DNA of 64,000 nucleotides from JACJWR01 sp963842975 (GTDB taxonomy: Bacteria > Actinomycetota > Actinomycetes > S36-B12 > UBA10799). Shown in pieces: positions 1-11,091 of this stretch (the first letter of the stretch is position 1; each line of letters starts with the position of its first letter). The notes below the pieces were generated by a model. It ran no database searches and was not told the DNA's origin. It worked only from the letters and a program-made list of their open reading frames with translations. The translations under genes were made by a program, and so were the position numbers. The DNA lies in the NCBI GenBank assembly GCA_963842975.1, contig CAWJIH010000017.1:1-64000 (forward strand). Reading direction: 5' to 3'.

Positions 1-413
1 AGCCGGAGGAACCTTCCGCTGGGATGGCTGGATTTGCCCAGGTCACCGCGGTGGAAGGCGATCCGCAGGCGGTGCGGCTGGCACGGCGCAACCTCCACGA
101 CCTGCCGGAAGTGCAGCTCGTGCACGCCGATGTCAAGGAGTGGGTGGCATCGGCAGCGGGAACTCAGGCGCTTGCACGTTCGACGGCGGTGGTGTTGGAT
201 CCGCCGCGGGTTGGGGCTGGCGCGGCGGTGATCGACGCCATTGCGCTGTCGGGTGCCGCGGTGGTGTGTTACGTGGCCTGCGACGGCGCCAGTTTGGCGC
301 GGGACGCGCGGCGGTTGGTGGATTCGGGTTGGCAATTCGACGCGCTGGAGGCTTTCGACCTGTTTGGCATGTCGGGGCACATCGAGGCAGTCGCACGGTT
401 CATCCGAGGGTGA
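1..413 (+). CDS. RNA m5U methyltransferase, TrmA/RumA family (C-terminal part, 5' end outside window)
   Basis: The reading frame is open from the window edge and ends at TGA 411-413, so only the C-terminal catalytic lobe is present. The visible Rossmann part has the acidic SAM-contacting loop (VEGD), then DPPR (motif IV). Next comes YVACDGASLARD, where the Cys sits where the family has its nucleophile, and GHIEAV, which holds the usual catalytic Glu. Members methylate C5 of uridine in tRNA or 23S rRNA using SAM. The target cannot be told because the N-terminal TRAM/FeS region is missing. It runs in the same direction as the aconitase gene, 46 nt upstream of it. Confidence 0.8.
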   Translation, partial: PEEPSAGMAGFAQVTAVEGDPQAVRLARRNLHDLPEVQLVHADVKEWVASAAGTQALARSTAVVLDPPRVGAGAAVIDAIALSGAAVVCYVACDGASLARDARRLVDSGWQFDALEAFDLFGMSGHIEAVARFIRG

Positions 414-459
414 CGTGGGATAAGTTTGGGCCCACCAGTAGGACCTACCGGGAGGACAT

Positions 460-3107
<2,648 letters not shown>

Positions 3108-3111
<4 letters not shown>

Positions 3112-3479
3112 CGCGGCCGGTTGCGCCACCGGGCTGGCCCGCCACGGTGCCACCACCGGATGCCGGAGATTTCGACGCCCGGGTGGTGCTGTGGTTGCTG
3201 GATCAAGCACCGCCGGAGTTCCGCTCCCACGCGGTGTTCCGCGACCATCCTGCCGCCTTGGCATTCGCTGTGGGGCACTACGTTTCTGCGGCGTTGACGG
3301 CGTCTCGGGCGGCGTACGCGGATTGCCGTCGGACGTTGGCGGGCAGCTTGAACCCGCCAGAGGTGGACGCTGTGCTTCGGGCGCTGGAGTTCGAAGGGGT
3401 GCGGCTCGTGCGGTTGGAGCGTGAAGTCGGTCTGGTGGCGGAGGCGCTAGCCGGCCGCCGGTGGGTGGAGCGGCTGTAG
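3108..3479 (+). CDS. conserved hypothetical protein coupled to acnA
   Basis: This encodes 123 residues starting with GTG in a GTGA overlap with the acnA stop, so translation is probably coupled. I do not recognise a family. The protein is soluble, with an N-terminal Pro-rich segment followed by mostly helical sequence rich in Ala, Arg, Leu and Val, and has one Cys. There is no signal peptide or membrane span. Composition and codon use (GC at third positions) look like a true gene rather than a shadow. Its position suggests co-expression with aconitase; function unknown. Confidence 0.6.
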
Positions 3480-3480
3480 C

Positions 3481-3576
3481 CCGCCCCGTCCCCTCCCGCG
3501 CCGGCCGTCCCGCCCCGCCCCGTCCCGCTCCGCCCTTCCCGCGCCGCCCTCTCCCGCTCCGCCCCGCCCCCTCCCG
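3481..3576. repeat. C-rich, almost A-free intergenic tract
   Basis: Between the small gene and dxs lies about 95 nt in which the + strand is nearly all C, G and T, built from short CCCGCCCC, CCCGCTCCGCCC and CCCTCCCGC units. Read on the minus strand it is a series of G-runs compatible with a G-quadruplex. It belongs to the 311-nt non-coding gap 3480-3790, which also contains the inverted and direct repeats listed next. I see no gene in the gap. Confidence 0.6.
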
Positions 3577-3646
3577 CAAAATCGACCAAGAACGCCATAA
3601 TCGACTGACTTTCCTGGTCGATTTTGGCTGTGGTGGTCGATTTTGC
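3576..3646. repeat. inverted repeat element with AAAATCGACCA arms
   Basis: GCAAAATCGACCA at 3576-3588 is matched by its exact reverse complement at 3634-3646. A second reverse-complement copy lies at 3615-3626 (TGGTCGATTTTG). With the nearer arm the stem is 15 bp with one mismatch (3578-3592 against 3611-3625) around an 18-nt loop. An AATCGAC core also appears inside that loop. It could act as a terminator for the acnA pair or be a copy of a dispersed repeat family; there is no T-run directly after the stem. Confidence 0.65.
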
Positions 3647-3654
3647 GCAGGGGT

Positions 3655-3700
3655 GGGCGATTCCGGGAGGCGCAGGCGAGCGGGCGATTCCGGGAGGCGC
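3655..3700. repeat. two-copy direct repeat upstream of dxs
   Basis: GGGCGATTCCGGGAGGCGC occurs at 3655-3673 and again, identically, at 3682-3700, a 27-nt period. It lies about 90 nt before the dxs start codon and so may overlap the dxs promoter or leader. Confidence 0.7.
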
Positions 3701-3790
3701 GTGCTGCGACATGCTCTCGAACGGGCCACGGCGTAAACTGATCCGATCAGATGAGGCGGTCAGCTGGCCGACTCGAGCGGAAGAGGAATC

Positions 3791-5671
3791 GTGACGCTAC
3801 TCGACGATGTGACTGTGCCAGCAGACCTGGCGGGTCTGACGTACGAAGAGTGCGACGAGTTGGCCGCCGAGATTCGTTCGTTCCTGGTGCAAAAAGTGTC
3901 CCGGACCGGCGGTCACCTTGGGCCCAACCTAGGTGTCGTCGAACTCACGCTTGCGCTGCACCGAGTCTTCGACTCGCCCACCGATGCCCTGCTCTGGGAC
4001 ACCGGCCACCAGTCGTATGTGCACAAGATCCTCACCGGACGCGCAGCCGAGTTTGATTCGCTGCGTCAACCAGGCGGCTTGTCCGGATACCCGAGCCGGG
4101 CCGAAAGCCCCCACGACATCATCGAAAACTCGCACGCCTCGACCGCGCTGTCGTGGGCCGACGGCCTCGCAAAGGCCTGGGAATCCACCGGTGAATTGGG
4201 TCCGCGCAAGGTGGTGGCGGTGATCGGAGACGGCGCCCTCACAGGTGGCATGGCATGGGAGGCGTTGAACAACATCGCCGGCGCCGAGCGCCAAGTGATC
4301 ATCGTGGTGAACGACAACGAACGGTCGTATTCGCCCACGATCGGCGGATTGGCCGACCATCTGGCAACGCTGCGCACAGCCGAGGGCTACGAACGCGTGC
4401 TCGACTGGGGAAAGCGGGTGCTCTCGAACACCCCGGTGGTGGGCCGGCCGGCGTACGGCACCCTGCACGGGGTGAAAAAGGGCATCAAGGATGTGGTTGC
4501 CCCGCAGGGGATGTTTGAGGACTTGGGTCTCAAATACATCGGACCGATCGACGGGCACAACACCGCAGACATGGAGGCGGCGCTGCGTCGGGCGCGGGCC
4601 TACAACGGGCCGGTGATCGTCCATGCCATCACTGAAAAGGGGCGCGGCTATGCCCCCGCGGAGGCCGACGACGCGGACCGCTTCCACGGCGTGGGTCAGA
4701 TCAATCCCGACACTGGCGTGCCACTGGCACAAGCCGGCGCCACCTGGACCGGGGCGTTTGCCTCGGAACTCATGCAAATCGCCCGGGAACGTCCAGAAGT
4801 GGTGGCGATTACCGCAGCGATGCCCGGCCCGACCGGGCTGGTGGAGTTCTCCCACGAATTCCCCGACCGCTTCTTCGACGTGGGCATCGCCGAACAGCAT
4901 GCGGCAACGTCGGCAGCGGGCATGGCATTTGGGGGTTTGCATCCGGTTGTCGCGCTGTACGCGACCTTCCTCAACCGGGCTTTCGATCAGGTGCTGATGG
5001 ATTGCGCCATGCACAATCAGGGAGTCACCTTCGCGTTGGATCGATCTGGCGTGACCGGGGATGACGGTGCCAGCCACAACGGCATGTGGGATCTTTCCAT
5101 GCTGTCGTTCATCCCCGGTGTCCGAGTCGCGGCCCCGCGGGATGAAGAGCGGTTGCGCTCGCAGCTGCGTGAGGCCGTGGCCGTCGACGATGGCCCAACC
5201 GTGGTGCGTTACCCCAAGGGGCAGCTGCCGGCGCCTATCCCGACGGTGGAGCGGCGCTCTGGACTGGATGTGATCTACCGAGCTGAGCAGGTGGCACAAG
5301 ACGCCGACCGACAGGTCCTGATCGTGAGCATCGGTGCCTTGGCCGGTGAGTGCGTCGGTGCCGGGGAGAAGTTGGCCGCCGAAGGTGTGGGGGGTGTGGT
5401 GGTTGATCCGGGCTGGGTGCTTCCGGTTCCCGACGCGTTGATCGACCTGGCCAGCGGATTCGAGTTGGTGGTGACGGTGGAGGATGGCAATCGTCGATCC
5501 GGGGCCGGGGCTGCGGTGGCCTCTGCTTTGCGCGAGGCAGGGGTGGACGTGCGCTGCCGGAACCTCGGAATCCCCCCGGCTTTCCTGCCCGCCGGCAAAC
5601 GAGCCGCCATGTTGGCCGAATTCGGACTCACCGCGGAGGGTATTGCGGGTGCTGTGACCGATGCACTCTGA
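3791..5671 (+). CDS. dxs: 1-deoxy-D-xylulose-5-phosphate synthase
   Basis: DXS condenses pyruvate and glyceraldehyde-3-phosphate in a thiamine-diphosphate-dependent reaction, the first step of the MEP isoprenoid pathway. Its 626 residues match the family length. The ThDP/Mg motif GDG...NN begins at about residue 146 (GDGALTGGMAWEALNN). HLGPNLGVVE and the central FFDVGIAEQHA, which holds the activating Glu, are present. The GTG start has a purine-rich GGAAGAGGA just upstream. The last codons overlap the start of the helicase gene by 11 nt. Confidence 0.96.
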   Translation: MTLLDDVTVPADLAGLTYEECDELAAEIRSFLVQKVSRTGGHLGPNLGVVELTLALHRVFDSPTDALLWDTGHQSYVHKILTGRAAEFDSLRQPGGLSGYPSRAESPHDIIENSHASTALSWADGLAKAWESTGELGPRKVVAVIGDGALTGGMAWEALNNIAGAERQVIIVVNDNERSYSPTIGGLADHLATLRTAEGYERVLDWGKRVLSNTPVVGRPAYGTLHGVKKGIKDVVAPQGMFEDLGLKYIGPIDGHNTADMEAALRRARAYNGPVIVHAITEKGRGYAPAEADDADRFHGVGQINPDTGVPLAQAGATWTGAFASELMQIARERPEVVAITAAMPGPTGLVEFSHEFPDRFFDVGIAEQHAATSAAGMAFGGLHPVVALYATFLNRAFDQVLMDCAMHNQGVTFALDRSGVTGDDGASHNGMWDLSMLSFIPGVRVAAPRDEERLRSQLREAVAVDDGPTVVRYPKGQLPAPIPTVERRSGLDVIYRAEQVAQDADRQVLIVSIGALAGECVGAGEKLAAEGVGGVVVDPGWVLPVPDALIDLASGFELVVTVEDGNRRSGAGAAVASALREAGVDVRCRNLGIPPAFLPAGKRAAMLAEFGLTAEGIAGAVTDAL

Positions 5672-8322
5672 GGGTGCAGCCGAAGCGGCGCCGCTGGCGG
5701 CTCTGCTCGCTGCTGTCAGCGCCGACTCGGCCGAGCCAGAAGATTTGCTTGATGCCTACTCCACCTGGGCCGCCGACGATGGTCGGCCGCTGTACCCCGC
5801 ACAAGAGGACGCCTTGCTGGAGTTGGCGTCCGGATCGCACGTCGTCCTTGCGACGCCGACCGGATCGGGAAAGAGTCTGGTGGCCATGGGGGCGTTCTTT
5901 TTTGCCCTGGCGCAGGGGAAGCGTAGCTACTACACAGCCCCGGTGAAGGCCTTGGTGTCGGAGAAGTTCTTCGACCTATGTGATGTGTTTGGGCCTGCGA
6001 ATGTCGGGATGGTCACCGGTGACGCCTCGGTGAATGCCGAAGCGCCGATCATCTGTGCCACCGCGGAGATCCTCGCCAACACGGCGTTGCGCGAGGGGTC
6101 GGACACGGCCGTGGATCTGGTGTGTATGGATGAGTTCCACTACTACTCCGACCGGGATCGTGGCTGGGCCTGGCAGGTTCCACTGATCGAGCTCGTCGAC
6201 GCACAGTTCCTGCTGATGTCCGCAACGCTCGGCGATGTGGAGTGGTTGCAGTCCGATTTGGCTCGGCGCACCGGCCGTCCGGCGGCAATCGTCGCTGGTG
6301 GGGAACGCCCAGTGCCGTTGACCTTTGAGTATTCGCTTAGACCAATGCACGAAACGGTCGAGGTGCTCCTGAACTCGAATCAAGCTCCGATCTACATCGT
6401 CCACAGCACCCAGGCCGCGGCACTGGAACGCGCTCAGGCTTTGATGAGCATCAACGTGTGCAGCCGCGAAGAAAAACGCGCCATCGCCGAGGCTCTCGGA
6501 GACTTCCGCTTCACCGCCGGATTCGGCAAGACGCTCACCAGACTTGTGCGGCATGGCATTGGCGTGCATCACGCTGGCATGTTGCCGCGGTACCGCAGGC
6601 TGGTTGAGCAGCTGACCAGAGCGGGGTTACTCAAGGTGGTGTGCGGGACCGACACGCTCGGGGTGGGCATCAATGTGCCGATCCGAACGGTGCTCATCAC
6701 CTCGCTGGTGAAGTTCGATGGCCGACGGATGAGGCTGCTGCGAGTGCGTGAGTTTCACCAAATCGCGGGCCGTGCCGGGCGCGCGGGGTTCGACACCGAG
6801 GGCCTGGTGGTGGTGCAGGCGCCGGAGCATGAGATCGAAAACGAGCGGCTGTTGGCCAAAGCGGGCGACGACGCCAAAAAGCGGCGACGAATTGTGCGTA
6901 AGAAACCGCCAGAAGGTGTGCCTTCGTATGGCAAAGCGACGTTCGAACGGCTGGTGGCGGCGCCGCCGGAAAGGTTGGAATCTAAGCTTCGCATCACCCA
7001 CGCGACCCTGATCAACCTGGCCCGCCGGGAGGATCCGGCGGCAGCGCTGGCTCACCTGCTCACCGACAATGACGAACCCGCCGAGGCGCGGGAACGGCTG
7101 GTGGCCAGGGCGGCCGCGATCCAGGAGTCGCTGGTGACTGCCGGCGTGCTGGAAGTGGAGGGCGCCGACACGGTGGTGGCTGAAACGGGGGTGGCCGACT
7201 CGGGCGTGGCCGACACGGTGGTGGCCGACTGCGGTGGTGGCCGACACGATGGACCCCGCCGAGGACTGCGAAGAAGCCCCAGCCCCACAGCTGCTGGACG
7301 ACTGGAAATTGGTCGACGAGTTGCAGGTCGACTTTGCCCTGAATCAGCCGCTTTCGACCTTCGCGCTCGCCGCGATTGAACTGCTCGACTCCGAATCGGA
7401 GACCTACGCCCTCGACGTCTTGTCGGTGCTGGAAGCGACGCTGGAGGATCCACGACCGGTGCTGTACGCGCAGCAGAACCGGGCCCGTGGGGAAGCCGTG
7501 GCGCAAATGAAGGCTGACGGGCTCGACTATGACGAACGCATGGAACTGCTCGAGGAGATCACTTGGCCCAAGCCGTTGGCCGACACGTTGGAGGGTGCCT
7601 ACGAGATCTACGCGGCGGGCCATCCGTGGGTATTGGGCTACCCACTGCGGCCAAAATCTGTCGCACGGGAACTCTACGAGCTGGCTATGACCTTCACCGA
7701 ATACATCAGCTACAACAAGATCGCCGCCGCTGAGGGGATTGTGCTGCGCTACCTCGCCGATGCCTACAAAACTCTGCGCAGCACAGTGCCGGAGGAGTCG
7801 CGCACTGAGGAGTTGGACGACATCACCGCATGGCTGGGGGAGTTGGTGCGCCAGGTGGACTCCAGTTTGCTCGACGAGTGGGAACAGCTAGTGCACCCAA
7901 GTGGGGACGTTCCGGTGCTCGTTCGCCCTGGCGCGAATGATGAGCCACCGCCCATCACGTCAAATCCGCGCGCCTTCCGGGTGCTGGTTCGCAACGCCAT
8001 GTTCCGTCGGGTCGAACTTGCGGCCCTGCGCAAGTGGAACGATCTCGGCGACTTGGACGCCCAAGCTGGGTGGGACGCGCAGCGATGGGCCACGGCGATG
8101 GCTGGCTACTACTCCGAATACGACGAGGTGGGCCTCGGCCCGGCAGCGCGTGGGCCGCATCTGCTTCTCATCGACGTCGAAGCCAGCAAGTGGCGAGTGC
8201 GTCAAACATTTGATGATCCGGCCGGTGATCACGACTGGGGGATCAGTGCCGAGGTCGACCTTGCGGCCAGCGATGCGGCAGGTGAGGCGGTCGTCGTCGT
8301 TACCGGGGTGGATTCGTTCTAG
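5661..8322 (+). CDS. DEAD/DEAH-box helicase with DUF3516 C-terminus (frame broken once)
   Basis: The first reading frame (5661 to about 7230) carries a Ski2-like superfamily 2 helicase core. It has Walker A ATPTGSGKS at residues 64-72, DEFH at about 157, MSAT, GTDTLGVGIN and QIAGRAGRAG. The second frame (from about 7231 to 8322) continues without loss into the DUF3516 C-terminal domain typical of actinobacterial homologues. The two frames are joined by removing one base near 7230, inside a repeated GTGGCCGAC tract encoding VADT/VADS units. The corrected protein is about 886 residues, normal for the family. No ribosome site precedes the second part, so it is not a separate gene. The ATG at 5661 overlaps the dxs end. 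Probable role: ATP-dependent RNA helicase. Confidence 0.85.
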
Positions 8323-8375
8323 CGCGCGCCAGGACAGTTGCTCGGTCAGTTCGGAGGCTTCCGGTCACAAGATCA

Positions 8376-10839
8376 CTAGGGAGTGGCGATGCGCACCGGT
8401 GTGCTCCGGTCGGTGGTGGTGCCATCGCCTAACGACCCGCCATAGTTGGCGCCCCAGCAGGTGACGTCGCGGTTGGCGCCGACCGTGCAGGTGTGCCCGT
8501 AGCCAGCCGTGAGGGCGATTCCTTGCAGCACGCCAATCGCAGTGACCGGTGCGGTCGAGTTTACGGTGGTGCCGTTGCCCAGTTGGCCATAGAAGTTGTC
8601 GCCCCAGCAACTCACCCCGCCATCGGCTTGGATTGCACAACTGTGGCCGTAGCCAGCGGCCACTGCGGCGGCGTTTGTCACGCCAATCACGGTCACCGGT
8701 GCGGTGCGGGTGATGGTTGAGCCATCACCAAGTTGGCCAGTCATGTTGTCGCCCCAGCAGCTGACCGCCCCGCCCGCCACCAGCGCGCAGACATGGTCGT
8801 GGCCGGTGGCCAAATCGATGACCCCGGTGAGGTTGCGAACCGCCGTTGGCACCGAACGATCCGTGGTGGTGCCGTCGCCGACCACTCCAGACCAATTGTC
8901 ACCCCAGCACTTCACCGTGCGGTCGGCGAGCAGTGCACAGGTGTGACCCCACCCGGCCTTGACCGAAGTAGCGTCAGTGATGCCGAGAACTTTCACGGGC
9001 GTGCTGCGGTTGGCTTTGGAACCATCCCCGAGTTGGCCGATCCAGTTGGCACCCCAGCAGCGGATCTCGCCGGAGTTCAGCAAAGCGCAGGTGTGGTCCT
9101 CGCCCGCGGTGATGCCGATCGCGTCAGTGATTCCGGACACCGACACCGGTGCAGTTCGAGTGGTGGTGGTGCCGTCACCAAGTTGTCCGGCCGAATTGAG
9201 ACCCCAGCATTTGACCTTGCCGTCGGCAAGTAGGGCACAGGTGTGGCCCATCCCGGCCGCGACCGCGCGCAGGTTCGTGACGCCACCCACGACGACGGGT
9301 GTGAGTTGTGCGGTGGTGGTGCCGTTGCCCAATTGGCCGTAGGTGTTGTCCCCCCAGCAGTTGAGGCGACCCGCTGAGTCGACCACGCAGGTGTGGGAGT
9401 CGCCGGCGGTCGAGACCGGAGTGAGGCTCGGCGTTGGCGTTGGCGTTGGCGTGGGGGGTGGGCGTCGGCGTGGGAGTCGGCGTGGGCGTCGGCGCCGGTG
9501 GTACGGCAGGCGGGCTGGCAACTGGCGGAGAATCGCTCGGAGCTTCCGCGTCGGTGGTGGGGAACCAGCCGGCGATGTCGAGGATGTAGTCGGTGGTGCC
9601 GGCGTTGTTGTAGAGGTTGATGGCGCCGTCTTTGCCGAGTTTGACGATGGCGAGGTTGGGGATGGTTTGGCCGGCGGTGAAGTTGAGGTTGGAGGCTAGG
9701 GGGCGTTCGGTGTCGGTGGGCCAGATGGTGGCCCAGCCGCCGGTGGTGGGGCGGGTGGCGGTGATGTTGACGACTACGGCGTCGATTCCGGTGGTGGGTA
9801 GTCCGGCGCGCCCGGCGATGGGCACGCTGATGGTGGTGGCTGGTCCGACGGAGCCGTTGGGGCCTTGGCCGTCGACGGTGGTGTTGCCTGGGCGGGTGTC
9901 GAGTAGTCGGGCGGGGACGACCGGGTTGTAGTCGTCGGCGGTGGGGAACCAGCCGGCGATGTCGAGGATGTAGTCGGTGGTGCCGGCGTTGTTGTAGAGG
10001 TTGATGGCGCCGTCTTTGCCGAGTTTGACGATGGCGAGGTTGGGGATGGTTTGGCCGGCGGTGAAGTTGAGGTTGGAGGCTAGGGGGCGTTCGGTGTCGG
10101 TGGGCCAGATGGTGGCCCAGCCGCCGGTGGTGGGGCGGGTGGCGGTGATGTTGACGACTACGGCGTCGATTCCGGTGGTGGGTAGTCCGGCGCGCCCGGC
10201 GATGGGCACGCTGATGGTGGTGGCTGGTCCGACGGAGCCGTTGGGGCCTTGGCCGTCGACGGTGGTGTTGCCTGGGCGGGTGTCGAGTAGTCGGGCGGGG
10301 ACGACCGGGTTGTAGTCGTCGGTGGTGGGGAACCAGCCGGCGATGTCGAGGATGTAGTCGGTGGTGCCGGCGTTGTTGTAGAGGTTGATGGCGCCGTCTT
10401 TGCCGAGTTTGACGATGGCGAGGTTGGGGATGGTTTGGCCGGCGGTGAAGTTGAGGTTGGAGGCTAGGGGGCGTTCGGTGTCGGTGGGCCAGATGGTGGC
10501 CCAGCCGCCGGTGGTGGGGCGGGTGGCGGTGATGTTGACGACTACGGCGTCGATTCCGGTGGTGGGTAGTCCGGCGCGCCCGGCGATGGGCACGCTGATG
10601 GTGGTGGCTGGTCCGACGGAGCCGTTGGGGCCTTGGCCGTCGACGGTGGTGTTGCCTGGGCGGGTGTCGAGTAGTCGGGCGGGGACGACCGGGTTGTAGT
10701 TTGCTGACGGGTCGCCGGTAGACGCAAGGGAACTCGACGTCGTGAGCGGCAGGGCCAGCACTATCAAGGCACACGCACTGAGCACGACCAGTGCGAGGTG
10801 CACCTTCTTCCCAATGCCACTTGTGACGCTGTCAACCAC
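8376..10839 (-). CDS. secreted repeat protein with RCC1 propeller (frame broken once)
   Basis: From GTG 10839 (GGAGG nine bases upstream) the protein has a signal peptide with hydrophobic core ALVVLSACALIVLAL. Three near-identical 128-residue modules follow, each running from PARLLDTR to LDIAGWFP, a module common in secreted actinobacterial proteins. Then comes a Pro-Thr linker and seven RCC1-type units (HTCxxxxxGxxxCWGxNxxGQLGDGT), enough for one seven-blade beta propeller. Signal and modules are in one frame and the propeller in another. They are joined by removing one base in the six-G run at 9453-9458 in the linker; the corrected length is about 820 residues. The many paired Cys (HTC and CWG) suggest disulfides outside the cell. 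Likely a cell-surface or released protein; ligand unknown. Confidence 0.82.
9556..10700 (-). repeat. three tandem copies of a 384-bp coding repeat
   Basis: Copies run about 9556-9939, 9940-10323 and 10324-10700 and encode the 128-residue modules of the secreted protein. By reading, the copies are identical except for a GCG/GTG difference at the junction. Identity at synonymous positions means very recent duplication or ongoing gene conversion. Confidence 0.95.
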
Positions 10840-10857
10840 AGACCTACACCTCCACAA

Positions 10858-10875
10858 CCGACTTGATCAAGTCGG
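10858..10875. promoter_or_regulatory. 18-bp perfect palindrome upstream of the secreted repeat protein
   Basis: CCGACTTGATCAAGTCGG is a perfect palindrome lying 19-36 nt before the GTG start, just before the ribosome site. A second, weaker inverted repeat (GGGCGGA/TCCGCCC, 10900-10923) lies farther upstream. Either a regulator operator or a 5' leader hairpin that could mask the ribosome site; the regulator is unknown. Confidence 0.5.
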
Positions 10876-10970
10876 CAATCATGTGCTGCCTCTGTCCGTG
10901 GGCGGAAGTCTAATTGTCCGCCCTCCCACTATGGCAGTGTTCGCGTGACCACCGCATGCGCAAGTGGGAC

Positions 10971-11045
10971 GCACAAAACCCTGCAGTTAGTGCCGAGATT
11001 CTGTCGTTGTATCGGCAGGATCAGGGCACAACTGCAGGGTTGTGC
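10971..11045 (-). terminator. long hairpin after the fadA-fadB unit
   Basis: GCACAAAACCCTGCAG (10971 on) pairs with CTGCAGGGTTGTGC (to 11045). The stem continues inward through TTAGTGCC/GGGCACAA and a GATTCTGTCG/CGGCAGGATC part with GU pairs, giving one long stem-loop. It begins 46 nt beyond the fadB stop, so it most likely ends the leftward fad transcript. It shares AACCCTGCAGT..GTGCCG with the terminator at 61435. Confidence 0.65.
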
Positions 11046-11091
11046 GTAACAATCTTGTGGTCCGTCGGCCAGCGGTCAGCGGCCTGTGGAT

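Noticed and set aside
7234..8322. Separate gene for the C-terminal part of the helicase starting at GTG 7234
   Set aside because: No ribosome-binding site, it starts inside the repeat tract, and the domain is always the C-terminus of the helicase in relatives.
9556..10700. CRISPR or other short-repeat array
   Set aside because: Repeats are 384 bp, coding and directly adjoining without spacers.
9077..10774. 565-residue minus-strand frame made of RRPRPQRL-type repeats
   Set aside because: It is the out-of-frame reading of the three 384-bp modules; the true frame has a signal peptide and known modules.
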